From assembly GCA_951813615.1 (NCBI GenBank), contig OX638377.1, positions 4,056,599 to 4,120,598 of the forward strand: 64,000 nucleotides of DNA, written 5' to 3'. Numbering within the stretch: the stretch's first letter is position 1; each line of letters begins with the position of its first letter. This DNA comes from an uncultured Latescibacterota bacterium. Its GTDB lineage: Bacteria; Latescibacterota; UBA2968; UBA8231. Both the position numbers and the translations under genes were made by a program. Positions 40,524 to 48,787 of this stretch are shown here, piece by piece. Below the pieces are notes generated by a model that saw only the letters and a program-made list of their open reading frames with translations, was not told the DNA's origin and searched no databases.

Positions 40524-41960
40524 TCACCCCCAGAGCTTGGGCAACTGCTCCCGCAGCGTTACAAAGGAGAAATAGCCGAAGAAGGCGCAGGCCCAGAGCA
40601 AGGCCACAAAGCGCACCGGGTGCATGGCCAGCGCCCCTTTGAGCACACGATTATTTTGCCACAAGAGCAATACCGAATACAGCAGCATAACTCCCGCATT
40701 GAGCGAGGCGCTCAAGACCAGCAACTGCACCGGCTTGTTGTAATCCGAAAGCATAATCAGCACGCCGAAGAAAATCTGCACCCAGAGCAAGAGAAAGTAG
40801 AGCCGGTTCCGCGTCCACTTGGCGTGTTCGCGCAGCCAGTTGGTCTTGATAATGTCGGTGGAGATGCGCGCGCAGGCGTCCAACAGCCCCAGCTCAGTCG
40901 TCAGCAAAATGGCGATACCCATCCAGTTGAATAGGTGTTTGAAAAAGCTGCCGTGCTCCCGCGCGATAAAGTCGCCCTCAGCCCCGACAAACCCCAACCC
41001 CTGTTCCAACCCAGGAGCCTGTCTCGTAGTCGCGTAGGAGATAAGCGACAGCAGTATCAGCGACAAAACCGAAAGCGCGTAGAAGGTAATCAAATGCTCG
41101 CGATTGGCCGCCCGCCACCAGCCGCGCCAACGCCGCATATTCTCCGGCGTCTGCTCGAAGTGATAGCCAATATCACCCACGGCCTCTTCCCGCCCAGTCA
41201 GCGGGCTAGTCAGCCGCCCCACGTACGTGCCCATGGCATAGCCTTTGTCACGGACGAAATCGCTCTGCGCTAGGTTCATCGTCCCACCAGCACCCGCAAA
41301 GGCCAAGGCACCCAAAAAGAGCGGCAACTCCATCTCCTCTGGGATGTAGCCGATATTGACGATGCCCTTGCACATGTCCCACACATGACTGGGCTCTACT
41401 ACTAAAAAGAAAATGACCAACAGAAAGACCAGCACCACTGCGATCAGCACCGTCTGAACCCGCTCTACCGTGCGGTACACCACCGGCCCCAAGCTCAGTG
41501 CCAACCCGACCACCAACAAACTCGCGATCGAATAGCCAACTCGCGTACTCTCGTCGCCGCCAAACTCCCAAGTCAGGATGGTCGCCGCCCCGGAAGCCCA
41601 ACCCGGCCACATCCACGGGACCACGTTGCACACCAGAAAAATCCCGGCCCAACCCGACCATTGGCGACAAAATCCAGTCACCGCGGTCTCGCCGGTAGCC
41701 AAGGTCCAGCGCTCGATTTCCATGTTGATGAAATACTGGGTCAGCACCCCCACCATGCAGGCCCAGAACACGACGAAGCCGAACTTGTACGTTATATAAG
41801 GCCAGAGCACGAACTCGCCGCTGCCCAGCGAAAGCCCCAACAGCAGGATGCTCGGTCCAACCAGCTTGCGCCAGTGGGGCGGCTCGGGCAGATCGCGGTA
41901 CTGCCCCGCCGGCAGCCGATCGCAGGGAATTACCTCGTGCGGCACGGCCTTAGTTGTCAT
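40524..41960 (-). CDS. Nramp-related membrane transporter
   Basis: A 478-residue protein with about 11-12 membrane helices, resembling the Nramp fold. Helix 1 reads GPSILLLGLSLGSGEFVLWP; classical Nramp proteins have DPGN where this has GSGE, so the manganese-binding residues are missing. A further family-like helix is LGALAFAGAGGTMNLAQSDF. It could transport another substrate than divalent metal ions. It is the first gene of the four-gene membrane operon, has AAGGA 8 bases before its ATG and is followed closely by the M28-FtsX fusion. Uncultured bacteria often carry such Nramp-like genes; no function is established. Confidence 0.7.
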   Translation of the reverse strand: MTTKAVPHEVIPCDRLPAGQYRDLPEPPHWRKLVGPSILLLGLSLGSGEFVLWPYITYKFGFVVFWACMVGVLTQYFINMEIERWTLATGETAVTGFCRQWSGWAGIFLVCNVVPWMWPGWASGAATILTWEFGGDESTRVGYSIASLLVVGLALSLGPVVYRTVERVQTVLIAVVLVFLLVIFFLVVEPSHVWDMCKGIVNIGYIPEEMELPLFLGALAFAGAGGTMNLAQSDFVRDKGYAMGTYVGRLTSPLTGREEAVGDIGYHFEQTPENMRRWRGWWRAANREHLITFYALSVLSLILLSLISYATTRQAPGLEQGLGFVGAEGDFIAREHGSFFKHLFNWMGIAILLTTELGLLDACARISTDIIKTNWLREHAKWTRNRLYFLLLWVQIFFGVLIMLSDYNKPVQLLVLSASLNAGVMLLYSVLLLWQNNRVLKGALAMHPVRFVALLWACAFFGYFSFVTLREQLPKLWG

Positions 41961-41992
41961 ATCGTCCTTCCGTCCGAGTTGCCGCTACGAGA

Positions 41993-42031
41993 AAAAAGCC
42001 CCCAAGGACCCAAAGGTCCCGGAGGCTTTTT
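41993..42031 (-). terminator. Intrinsic terminator after the porV-like gene
   Basis: On the minus strand a GC-rich hairpin (GGGACC, loop TTT, GGGTCC, extended by AAAGCC/GGCTTT arms) ends in a CTTTTTTC run, 25 bases after the porV-like stop codon. On the plus strand it also ends in GCTTTTTCC, so it can work both ways. It separates the outer-membrane cassette from the Nramp-like operon. Confidence 0.85.
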
Positions 42032-42055
42032 CCCAAACGAACCCGCAACGCAGCC

Positions 42056-43078
42056 TCAGAAGCGGAACTGCAAGGAAAACTGATGCACGCTGTCGAGGAT
42101 GCCAAACGAGGTGAAGGCGTAATCGACCGTGGCCATGCTCAATTCGAGGCCCAGCCCAGCCGTCAGGCCCTCCTCGCTGCGGCCAGCCGGGACGACCGCG
42201 CCGCTGACCTCATCGACTTTCTCGTCCTCTACGCCCTGATAGTTGTACTTGTAGCCGGAGCGGAGACTGAGCATGTCGAAAAGCTCCACCTCGGCTGCCG
42301 CGAACACGAGTTGCTCGGCATCCTGCGGCTTGGTGGCATCGGCGAACAAGGTCACCTTCATGCCGCTGTCTGGGTCGTCGAGGATGGCAGCGGCCGCGCC
42401 AATACTGAATATCAGCGGCAGCGGCGCACCGATGTCGTAGAACGTTAGATCGCTGCCCAGATTGTTGATCCGAGCGCCGATGGTGTACGTGGAATTGACG
42501 CGGTAGAGCGCACCGAAATCAGCCGCGTACGCGGTGGCGCTGATGCCATCGATGGTCTGGCTGACGATCTTGCCAGTCACCCCTAGGTTGAGTCTATCGG
42601 TGATGTTGCGCGCCCACGTCACGCCCAAAGCCAAATCGCGGTAACTGTAGGTGTCCGAGGTCTCGGTGTCGTTGGGCGCAAACGTTCCCGCATCGAGCAC
42701 GAACTGCGGCACCAAGTCGCGGTCGGCAGTAATGTCGCTCAACCCGAGCGTCACTATGCCAATACCCAAGGTGCCCATGTCGCCCATGTCGCGCGTGAAG
42801 CCAATGGCGTCGTGCGACAAATCCGCGATCCACGAGTTGTGCGACAGCAGCACTTGGCTTTCGCCGCCACTCAGGGCCGTACCGGCTGGGTTCCAAAATA
42901 GCTGGTGGACGTCGCCGGCCACAGTCGTATAGGCCGAGCCGAGCGCGACCGGTCTGGCTCCCACGCCGATCTTGAGAAAAGCGGCACCGGTCAGGCCAGA
43001 CTTGCGCACATCGGCGACTCCAGGTTGCGCCAGCAAGCAGGCCAACCCCACCACTGCAATGAGTTTTAATACTTTCAT
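42056..43078 (-). CDS. PorV/PorQ family outer-membrane protein
   Basis: A 340-residue beta-barrel protein with a signal peptide (about residues 1-22, ending VAD). The family start is visible: FLKIGVGARPVALGSAYTTV, then VHQLFWNPAGTAL and LLSHNSWIADLSHDAIGF. PorV is the barrel that receives cargo in type IX secretion and carries sorting-domain proteins across the outer membrane. Alternating hydrophobic strands (LGIGIVTLGL; YTIGARINNLG) run through to a terminal phenylalanine (FSLQFRF), as in outer-membrane barrels. ATG at 43078 is chosen over an upstream one because GGGGAG precedes it and the signal peptide begins there. It follows the sorting-domain protein gene by 22 bases. Confidence 0.88.
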   Translation of the reverse strand: MKVLKLIAVVGLACLLAQPGVADVRKSGLTGAAFLKIGVGARPVALGSAYTTVAGDVHQLFWNPAGTALSGGESQVLLSHNSWIADLSHDAIGFTRDMGDMGTLGIGIVTLGLSDITADRDLVPQFVLDAGTFAPNDTETSDTYSYRDLALGVTWARNITDRLNLGVTGKIVSQTIDGISATAYAADFGALYRVNSTYTIGARINNLGSDLTFYDIGAPLPLIFSIGAAAAILDDPDSGMKVTLFADATKPQDAEQLVFAAAEVELFDMLSLRSGYKYNYQGVEDEKVDEVSGAVVPAGRSEEGLTAGLGLELSMATVDYAFTSFGILDSVHQFSLQFRF

Positions 43079-43100
43079 TTTCAAGTCTCCCCTGTTCGGT

Positions 43101-45620
43101 TCAGCGCAGAATGGCGAAGTGCCCGGTCTGCGCTCCACCCGGGTACTCGGCCACGTAGATGTACAGTCCGCTGGCTACTTCGATGCCGTCCTTGGAAAAC
43201 ATATCCCAAAACAGCGTGCCATCGAACGGGTTGGTGCTGTCGAAGTGAAGCACGTCGATGACCTGCCCAGCCACGTCGAAAATGGTGATCTTGGTGCCGG
43301 TCGGCAGGTTGATGAAGAGCATCTTGTGCTCGGTACCTGTATCGTGCAGCGCGCCCTTCTTGTAGGGATTGGGCACCACGCGGATGGAGAACTCGGGGTT
43401 GTTTACGAGTTCGTTGGCATCGGCCAGCGGCGCCTTGAGAATAAACGGTGCGCCAATGTCCTTCTGCCCCGCCAAGCTGCCGGGGAAAAACGAACTAGCG
43501 GTCGCGTAGTGGTATGTGCCCTTCCACAACCCATCGCGGCCGTTGAAGTTGTGCCGATGCGTCTCCAGCGAGTTGAAGGGCTGACCATTGATCTCGCCCG
43601 ACTCGTTGTCGTACGCAGCGACATAGTAGTAATAGGTAAACCCAAAGGTCACCAAATCGCTGTTATCGGCAAACTTGTACTTGAATTCGCCGCTGTCCGG
43701 CCCGTCGTTGAGATAGCTGCCCAACTCGCTTGCGGGCACATGGGCGATCAGCCGATAAGGCCCCCACGCCGCTGGCTCCTGCGGCCTGTAGCCCCCCGAG
43801 CTGATGTTGGGGTTGTTGTCGGCACCAAAGGCGGCCAGTTGCGCGTCCGTGGGATTGACCTCGGTCTGTTCGTGGTAGCGGTCGATGATGCGCAGACCGA
43901 CGTCGAGCGAATTGACCCGTGGGAACAGCGTCGAGCGATAGACCTTGTAGCCGGCAAAATCAGATGCCGCTTCGGCGCTATCGTCCCACTTGACATCGAC
44001 TTTGACATCCGTGTTAGGCGCGACTTCGATGCGGGGCGTCGGCGGCGGCGAGGGGGTCTCAAAGTTGTTGTCATAGACCCACTGCGCCGTGCTGCGCGCA
44101 GCGCGTACCCCCTGCAAGCGGAATCCCGCGTACTCTATGAGCACCAAGTTGATGGTCTCGCCCACCTCCAAAGAGAATGGGCCGATGCCCACCTGCAACA
44201 TACCGTCGAAGCCGTGGCCAATCGAGTAGCCCTGCGTCCACGCCCAATCGGGCTGGTCGTCCAATGAACGACTCGGATCGACCTCCCAGTTTTGGATGAA
44301 GGTGTTGTTGTACTTCATGTCGCCCAACGGCTGGTTGCGCTCGCCTTCGGGGCGCACGGCATTGACGAACGACAGCGGGTCGCCGGGGACGATGTCCGCG
44401 TGATTGGGATCAAACCAGTTGGGATCGGGCACCAAGCTGCTCTCGTTTTGGATAGCGGCACCTTTGTCCCAAGTGCGGCTGCCGATCTGTTCGCCGTCGA
44501 AAAACGCGGCCATCGCGTAGATGTGATTCTCGCGCGGATTGGCGTAGCCGCCGTCGTCTTTGAGCACCGAAGTGAACCAACCGCGCTCGGCATCCACGCC
44601 AACCGGATGGCTGTCGAAGATGGTGCGCTTGTCCTCCGCGCTGGCGCTGCTGCCGCTTTCTGGCAACGCGCCCTGTTTGGCGGCGATCCACTGCATTCCA
44701 TTGTAGATGTCGTAGTAGTATCTGCGCCGATTCATGGTATTGCCCAACAGGCGTGAGCCATCGGCTGACCAGCCGGTTGACGAACCAAACACTGGGTGTG
44801 GCTCACCAAGTGTACTCGGCGACGGACCAGAGAATATCACTGGCACATCCCAAGGCGCACCGTCAGCGTCGGGCGTGGCGTCGTAGCCCGAGGTCGGGCC
44901 GGTAAACCACCCCGAAGCACCGCGCCGACCATGAACGGCATTGCTCATCGAATTGATCGGCTCGTTTTGCAGATGCAACGTGAGCGCATGGATGCGGTTG
45001 TCGGTCTTTTCGGCTGTGCCGTCGCCATCGGCGTCGAGCACGCCGGTGTTGGTTAATTCCAACTCGACGACGATAAAGTCGTTGAGGTTGGCGTGATTGG
45101 CGGCAAACTGCCGCATCCGCCAGCGCACATCGACGCCGAGATTGGTCGGCATCGCGCCCTCGTAGCGCATTTCATTGCGGTCTTCGTCAACCCAATAGGC
45201 TCCCGGGCTGGTAAAGTTGCGCGCCGCATCGCCAGCCCCCGCTAGGTTGCTGGTGTAGAAACCGTGCAAGTACTGCTTGGCCCGGGGCGCGTTGCTGTCG
45301 GTGGTGATATTGATCTCTTCGGGGCTATATTCCGACATCTGCAAATCCTGGCCCCAAGGCAGGTGTAGATTCTCGCCGCCCGGATAGGTCTGGGTCGGCG
45401 TCGTCCATTGGCGATCCCAGTTGCCGACGCGGAAGAGGGTAAACCGCGCTTTCGGATCGTCATCGGTTTCGCGATACCAAGAGCCGGCGTTGCTGGGGAA
45501 AAAGGAATCCCACAGATCGCCAGCCGTGAACACGCCGCCCTCTTGCGCGGCAATCGTCCCGGCCGTGGCGACCACCAACACGGTCGCCAGCCGGGACGCA
45601 ATTTTCATGCGTTTAATCAT
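43101..45620 (-). CDS. Large secreted protein with C-terminal FlgD-like/T9SS-type sorting domain
   Basis: An 839-residue protein with a signal peptide (about residues 5-27, ending TIAAQ). Its last ~90 residues form a FlgD-like Ig fold (VVPNPYKKGA, MLFINLPTGTKITIFDVAGQ, LFWDMFSKDG, ASGLYIYVAEYPGG, ending GHFAILR), the usual form of type IX secretion sorting domains in this part of the bacterial tree. The middle has fibronectin-like character near ASDFAGYKVYRSTLFPR. ATG at 45620 has AGGAGG 9 bases upstream. It sits between the TonB receptor and the PorV-like gene in one operon, so it is probably a surface partner of that receptor. Its ligand is unknown. Confidence 0.82.
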   Translation of the reverse strand: MIKRMKIASRLATVLVVATAGTIAAQEGGVFTAGDLWDSFFPSNAGSWYRETDDDPKARFTLFRVGNWDRQWTTPTQTYPGGENLHLPWGQDLQMSEYSPEEINITTDSNAPRAKQYLHGFYTSNLAGAGDAARNFTSPGAYWVDEDRNEMRYEGAMPTNLGVDVRWRMRQFAANHANLNDFIVVELELTNTGVLDADGDGTAEKTDNRIHALTLHLQNEPINSMSNAVHGRRGASGWFTGPTSGYDATPDADGAPWDVPVIFSGPSPSTLGEPHPVFGSSTGWSADGSRLLGNTMNRRRYYYDIYNGMQWIAAKQGALPESGSSASAEDKRTIFDSHPVGVDAERGWFTSVLKDDGGYANPRENHIYAMAAFFDGEQIGSRTWDKGAAIQNESSLVPDPNWFDPNHADIVPGDPLSFVNAVRPEGERNQPLGDMKYNNTFIQNWEVDPSRSLDDQPDWAWTQGYSIGHGFDGMLQVGIGPFSLEVGETINLVLIEYAGFRLQGVRAARSTAQWVYDNNFETPSPPPTPRIEVAPNTDVKVDVKWDDSAEAASDFAGYKVYRSTLFPRVNSLDVGLRIIDRYHEQTEVNPTDAQLAAFGADNNPNISSGGYRPQEPAAWGPYRLIAHVPASELGSYLNDGPDSGEFKYKFADNSDLVTFGFTYYYYVAAYDNESGEINGQPFNSLETHRHNFNGRDGLWKGTYHYATASSFFPGSLAGQKDIGAPFILKAPLADANELVNNPEFSIRVVPNPYKKGALHDTGTEHKMLFINLPTGTKITIFDVAGQVIDVLHFDSTNPFDGTLFWDMFSKDGIEVASGLYIYVAEYPGGAQTGHFAILR

Positions 45621-45633
45621 CTTAGTATTCCTC

Positions 45634-48600
45634 CTAGAAATCCACGGTGACGCCGAAATTGGCCATGCGCGGGATGTCGTAAATCGCCTGACTCTGGCCG
45701 GTAAAGGCCCGGTTGAGATCACCCGTCGGGTCTCCCGCTTCCTCCCACTTGGTGGTGGAGGAGATGTTGCGATTGTCCCACGTCAGGATATTCTCGCGAT
45801 CGAAAACATTGCGCACTTCAAAAAAGGCCCCCAGCGACAAGCCGCCCAACGCAAGGCCGCGGTGGAGCCGCAGGTCCGTGCGCACATTCCACGGGGCCTG
45901 CAGGGTCTCGCGCGCACGCGGATCGTCCGTGGTCGCTGTCACATTGTAGTTGAAGCCGCTATCAGCCGTCGAGATCAGGGTCAAACCAACCTCTGCTGGC
46001 AACTCGGCCAACAGGGTAACGGCGATGCGGTGAGCTCGGTCGTAGCCGGAGATCAGCGGATTGCCACCGCCGTTGACATTGGCCTCGTACGTGTTGAACC
46101 GCTCCTTGTTGGCCAGCGCCGTGTCCAAGGCTTCGTCATCGGCCGGGGCGTTGACCGAAAACGAGTTTTTGTCCGGGAACGGCGTCGAGTTATTGCCATT
46201 GCGCGATGCCTTGACATAGCTGTACGCATAGTTGACGCGACCGTTGATCTTGCTCTGCGACCGGCGCTCCACTCCAAACTCAATGCCGCGGCTGTCGGCG
46301 TACCCGCCGCTGGTATTGATACTGTAGGTGGCAAAGCCAGCGTCGGCCGGGCTGATGGTAAAGCCGAGCCGCCCGTAGTTTTCGATGTCGCGGTAATAGG
46401 CCGTAACGTCGAACAAGTACTCGGGCGCAAAGCTGTACTGCAGGCCCATCTCATACGCGGTAGCCGTCGTCGGGTCCGCCTCGACATCGGGCACGTTCGG
46501 CCACGCTGGGTTGGTGAAGCTGTCGTAGTCCTCGTAGAGGTACGAAAACGACGGCGCCGAGTAGAACTTGCCCCACGAGTAGTGCATCGCGGCCTGCTCG
46601 CTGATCGGATGCGAGATCCCCAGCCTCGGCTGCAAGTACCAGCGCGTCTCGACTTCCCCACTGCGAATCGGGGTGCGGTAGACGTGAGTCTGGCCGCCTT
46701 CATAGGTGTATTCGCCCTCTTCGGACGGGCGGAAAAAGTCGGCGAGTTGCTCGGCGTCTGCATTGAAGCTGTCGAGCCGCAAGCCGGCGTTTAGAATGAT
46801 GCCCTCGTACTCAATTTTGTCCTGCACGTACAAGGCTAGTTCGCTCGGGCTGCGCTCGTAGTCGGAAATCTCGTACGGCAGGTTGGAATAGCCCACCGTA
46901 ATCTGCGTCCGCTGCATGAGCTTTGAGACGGTGTGGTTGCGGAACAGCAGGCCGGCCTTGAGCTGATGATGGTAGTTGTACTGATGGGTGATGTCGGCCT
47001 TGAGTTGCATCACATCGCGATTGAGCTCCTCAAAGTAGAAGCCCGCCTGCGCCAAGCGGTACTGATTGTCGCCAAAGGGCAGGTCGAAGTTGCGCGAATT
47101 GCCGGGGTTGGTGGTAAAAAAGGTAAAGTTGCCGTCGGCGTCGGCCCCAGAGCCGTCAACGCCTAGGTACTTTTCCGACTCTTCGGCGCTGTCGATGAAG
47201 ATGAAATCGCCACTCTCGTCGGCACCGACAATGCCGTCGTCGTTGTCGTCGGAGTAGCCGAACTTGCTCGAGCGCGTAACCTGCGAGAGCTTGATCTCGT
47301 AGAAGGTGTTGTTAGAAAGCGAGTGGCTCATCCCCAGATAGGCCATCGTCCCCAGCTTCTTGTTGCCCAAGGCCCCTTCGGGGAAATAGGCGTAGCGGCC
47401 GCTGAAGTTGCGATTGACCCACCCCCCCAACTCACCGCCGTCGTCGATCATGACGTTGCCGGTCAGCTTGACATTCTGGCTGAGCCGATTCGTCAGCTTG
47501 AGCGAATAGCGCTGCGAGCGATTGAGCATGTTGGGGAGGAGTCCCTCGTCGTTGAGATAGCGCGTGGTCAAGTAGAAATGGGTGCGCGGCAACACTTTGC
47601 CACCCAGCGAAAGCTCCATCTCCGTCGAGGGATTGTCGCCGTAGGTAACATCTTCGGGGTCGAAAATGTAGTATTTCTCGGCCTTGGCCTTATCGACCTC
47701 GTCTTCGGAGGCCAGCAAGTCGTCGCGCGCCTGCAGGTAGCGGTCGAAATAGGTCGTCTCATCGACCGTGCCGTCGTCGCCCGGCTCGGGGTTGACCAGC
47801 CCATCATAAACCTCGGGACCGGCGTTTCTGTAGCCGCTGACGCCGCGACGGACAAACAGCCGCCCCTCTAACTCGTCGCCACCTTCGCGCGTGACGACAT
47901 TGACGATGCCAGCGCTAGCCGCATCGTACTCGGCGTTGAAGGTACCGGCGATAATGTCCAGCGACTGCACGTTGCTGGCGTTGACGCCGACCGAGGTGAA
48001 CTCGCCATCCGAAGTGCGATTGACGTCTACATAGGGATTCCAAGTGACTAGGCCTTCGCCAGCGCGGAAATACGTATCCGACACATCGATCCCATCGACG
48101 AGCACCTTGGCCTCAGCTTTGCGCCCGCCGCGGATATAACCTCGGAACACGCTCGGCGTCGTGTTAATCAAGTCCTGCAAGTCGGCCACCGGCATGGTGT
48201 TGTTGAGCTCGGTGCGGCCGATCGTCGCCCGGCTGGTCGTCAGCGAGCGCTCGACCAGCGGTGCCTCGGCAACTACCGTTATGGCCTCGCCTTCGATCGC
48301 CTCGGTCTCCAGCGCGAAATCGACCGTCGTCGTCAGGTCCAAGCGGACCTCGATCTGGGTCTGGCGCACCGTTTGGTGGCCTATGTAACTAGCTTCGACC
48401 ACATAGGAACCGGGTGGAATATTGAGCAGAAAATAACGGCCCATATCGTCGGCTGTCGTGCCGACTCGCTCGCCACCTACTTCGGCGAACACATTGGCCC
48501 CGGGCAATGCCTGCCCAGAATCGTCTTGTACTACGCCAGCGATCTTACCGTTGCCAGCAAACGCCGGCAGGGCGAGCAGGGCGCAAAACAGCGCCGCGCC

Positions 48601-48636
48601 TAGTGCCACCGGCCACTTCCTCCTCTCAGTGTGCAT
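45634..48636 (-). CDS. TonB-dependent outer-membrane receptor with carboxypeptidase-regulatory-like N-terminal domain
   Basis: A 1000-residue outer-membrane receptor. After a signal peptide (residues 1-28, ending AFAG) comes a carboxypeptidase regulatory-like domain (residues about 30-115: GKIAGVVQDDSGQALPGANV; GRYFLLNIPPGSYVVEASY). A plug domain follows (from about 125, with MPVADLQDLINTTPSVFRG and AKVLVDGIDVSDTY) and then a long barrel ending in NFGVTVDF. TonB receptors import scarce ligands using the proton gradient. The cognate ligand cannot be read from sequence. ATG at 48636 has AGGAGG 5 bases before it. It is the first gene of an operon with the sorting-domain protein and PorV-like protein. 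Two palindromes upstream may be operators. Confidence 0.93.
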   Translation of the reverse strand: MHTERRKWPVALGAALFCALLALPAFAGNGKIAGVVQDDSGQALPGANVFAEVGGERVGTTADDMGRYFLLNIPPGSYVVEASYIGHQTVRQTQIEVRLDLTTTVDFALETEAIEGEAITVVAEAPLVERSLTTSRATIGRTELNNTMPVADLQDLINTTPSVFRGYIRGGRKAEAKVLVDGIDVSDTYFRAGEGLVTWNPYVDVNRTSDGEFTSVGVNASNVQSLDIIAGTFNAEYDAASAGIVNVVTREGGDELEGRLFVRRGVSGYRNAGPEVYDGLVNPEPGDDGTVDETTYFDRYLQARDDLLASEDEVDKAKAEKYYIFDPEDVTYGDNPSTEMELSLGGKVLPRTHFYLTTRYLNDEGLLPNMLNRSQRYSLKLTNRLSQNVKLTGNVMIDDGGELGGWVNRNFSGRYAYFPEGALGNKKLGTMAYLGMSHSLSNNTFYEIKLSQVTRSSKFGYSDDNDDGIVGADESGDFIFIDSAEESEKYLGVDGSGADADGNFTFFTTNPGNSRNFDLPFGDNQYRLAQAGFYFEELNRDVMQLKADITHQYNYHHQLKAGLLFRNHTVSKLMQRTQITVGYSNLPYEISDYERSPSELALYVQDKIEYEGIILNAGLRLDSFNADAEQLADFFRPSEEGEYTYEGGQTHVYRTPIRSGEVETRWYLQPRLGISHPISEQAAMHYSWGKFYSAPSFSYLYEDYDSFTNPAWPNVPDVEADPTTATAYEMGLQYSFAPEYLFDVTAYYRDIENYGRLGFTISPADAGFATYSINTSGGYADSRGIEFGVERRSQSKINGRVNYAYSYVKASRNGNNSTPFPDKNSFSVNAPADDEALDTALANKERFNTYEANVNGGGNPLISGYDRAHRIAVTLLAELPAEVGLTLISTADSGFNYNVTATTDDPRARETLQAPWNVRTDLRLHRGLALGGLSLGAFFEVRNVFDRENILTWDNRNISSTTKWEEAGDPTGDLNRAFTGQSQAIYDIPRMANFGVTVDF

Positions 48637-48687
48637 GAGTGCCTCCTGTGACGTGCTACGTGCTAGAGGTGGAGTAAAATCTAGCGC

Positions 48688-48717
48688 ACTTGCCGCAAGT
48701 TTTGCACAAGTGTGCAA
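48688..48717. promoter_or_regulatory. Paired palindromes upstream of the TonB receptor operon (possible operators)
   Basis: Two perfect palindromes lie 2 bases apart, 52-81 bases upstream of the receptor start: ACTTGC-C-GCAAGT (48688-48700) and TTGCACA-AG-TGTGCAA (48702-48717). Short symmetric boxes like these are typical binding sites of dimeric regulators. They share a TTGC/GCAA core, so one regulator could bind both. No regulator gene is adjacent. Confidence 0.6.
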
Positions 48718-48757
48718 GAGAAGTAATGAATAGAACAAATTCAGGCCAACCCGTCAA

Positions 48758-48787
48758 GGTAGGGGCGACCGGCCGGTCGCCCCTACC
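48758..48787. repeat. GGTAGGGGCGACCGG perfect 30-base palindrome, copy 4
   Basis: A perfect palindrome of two 15-base arms, GGTAGGGGCGACCGG and CCGGTCGCCCCTACC. Its right end overlaps the stop codon of the minus-strand oxidoreductase gene. It is the same family as the palindromes near the REP-type transposase 37 kb away, with the core GTAGGGGCGACC shared with the copy at 11463-11489. In the oxidoreductase message it would give a terminal hairpin. Confidence 0.9.
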
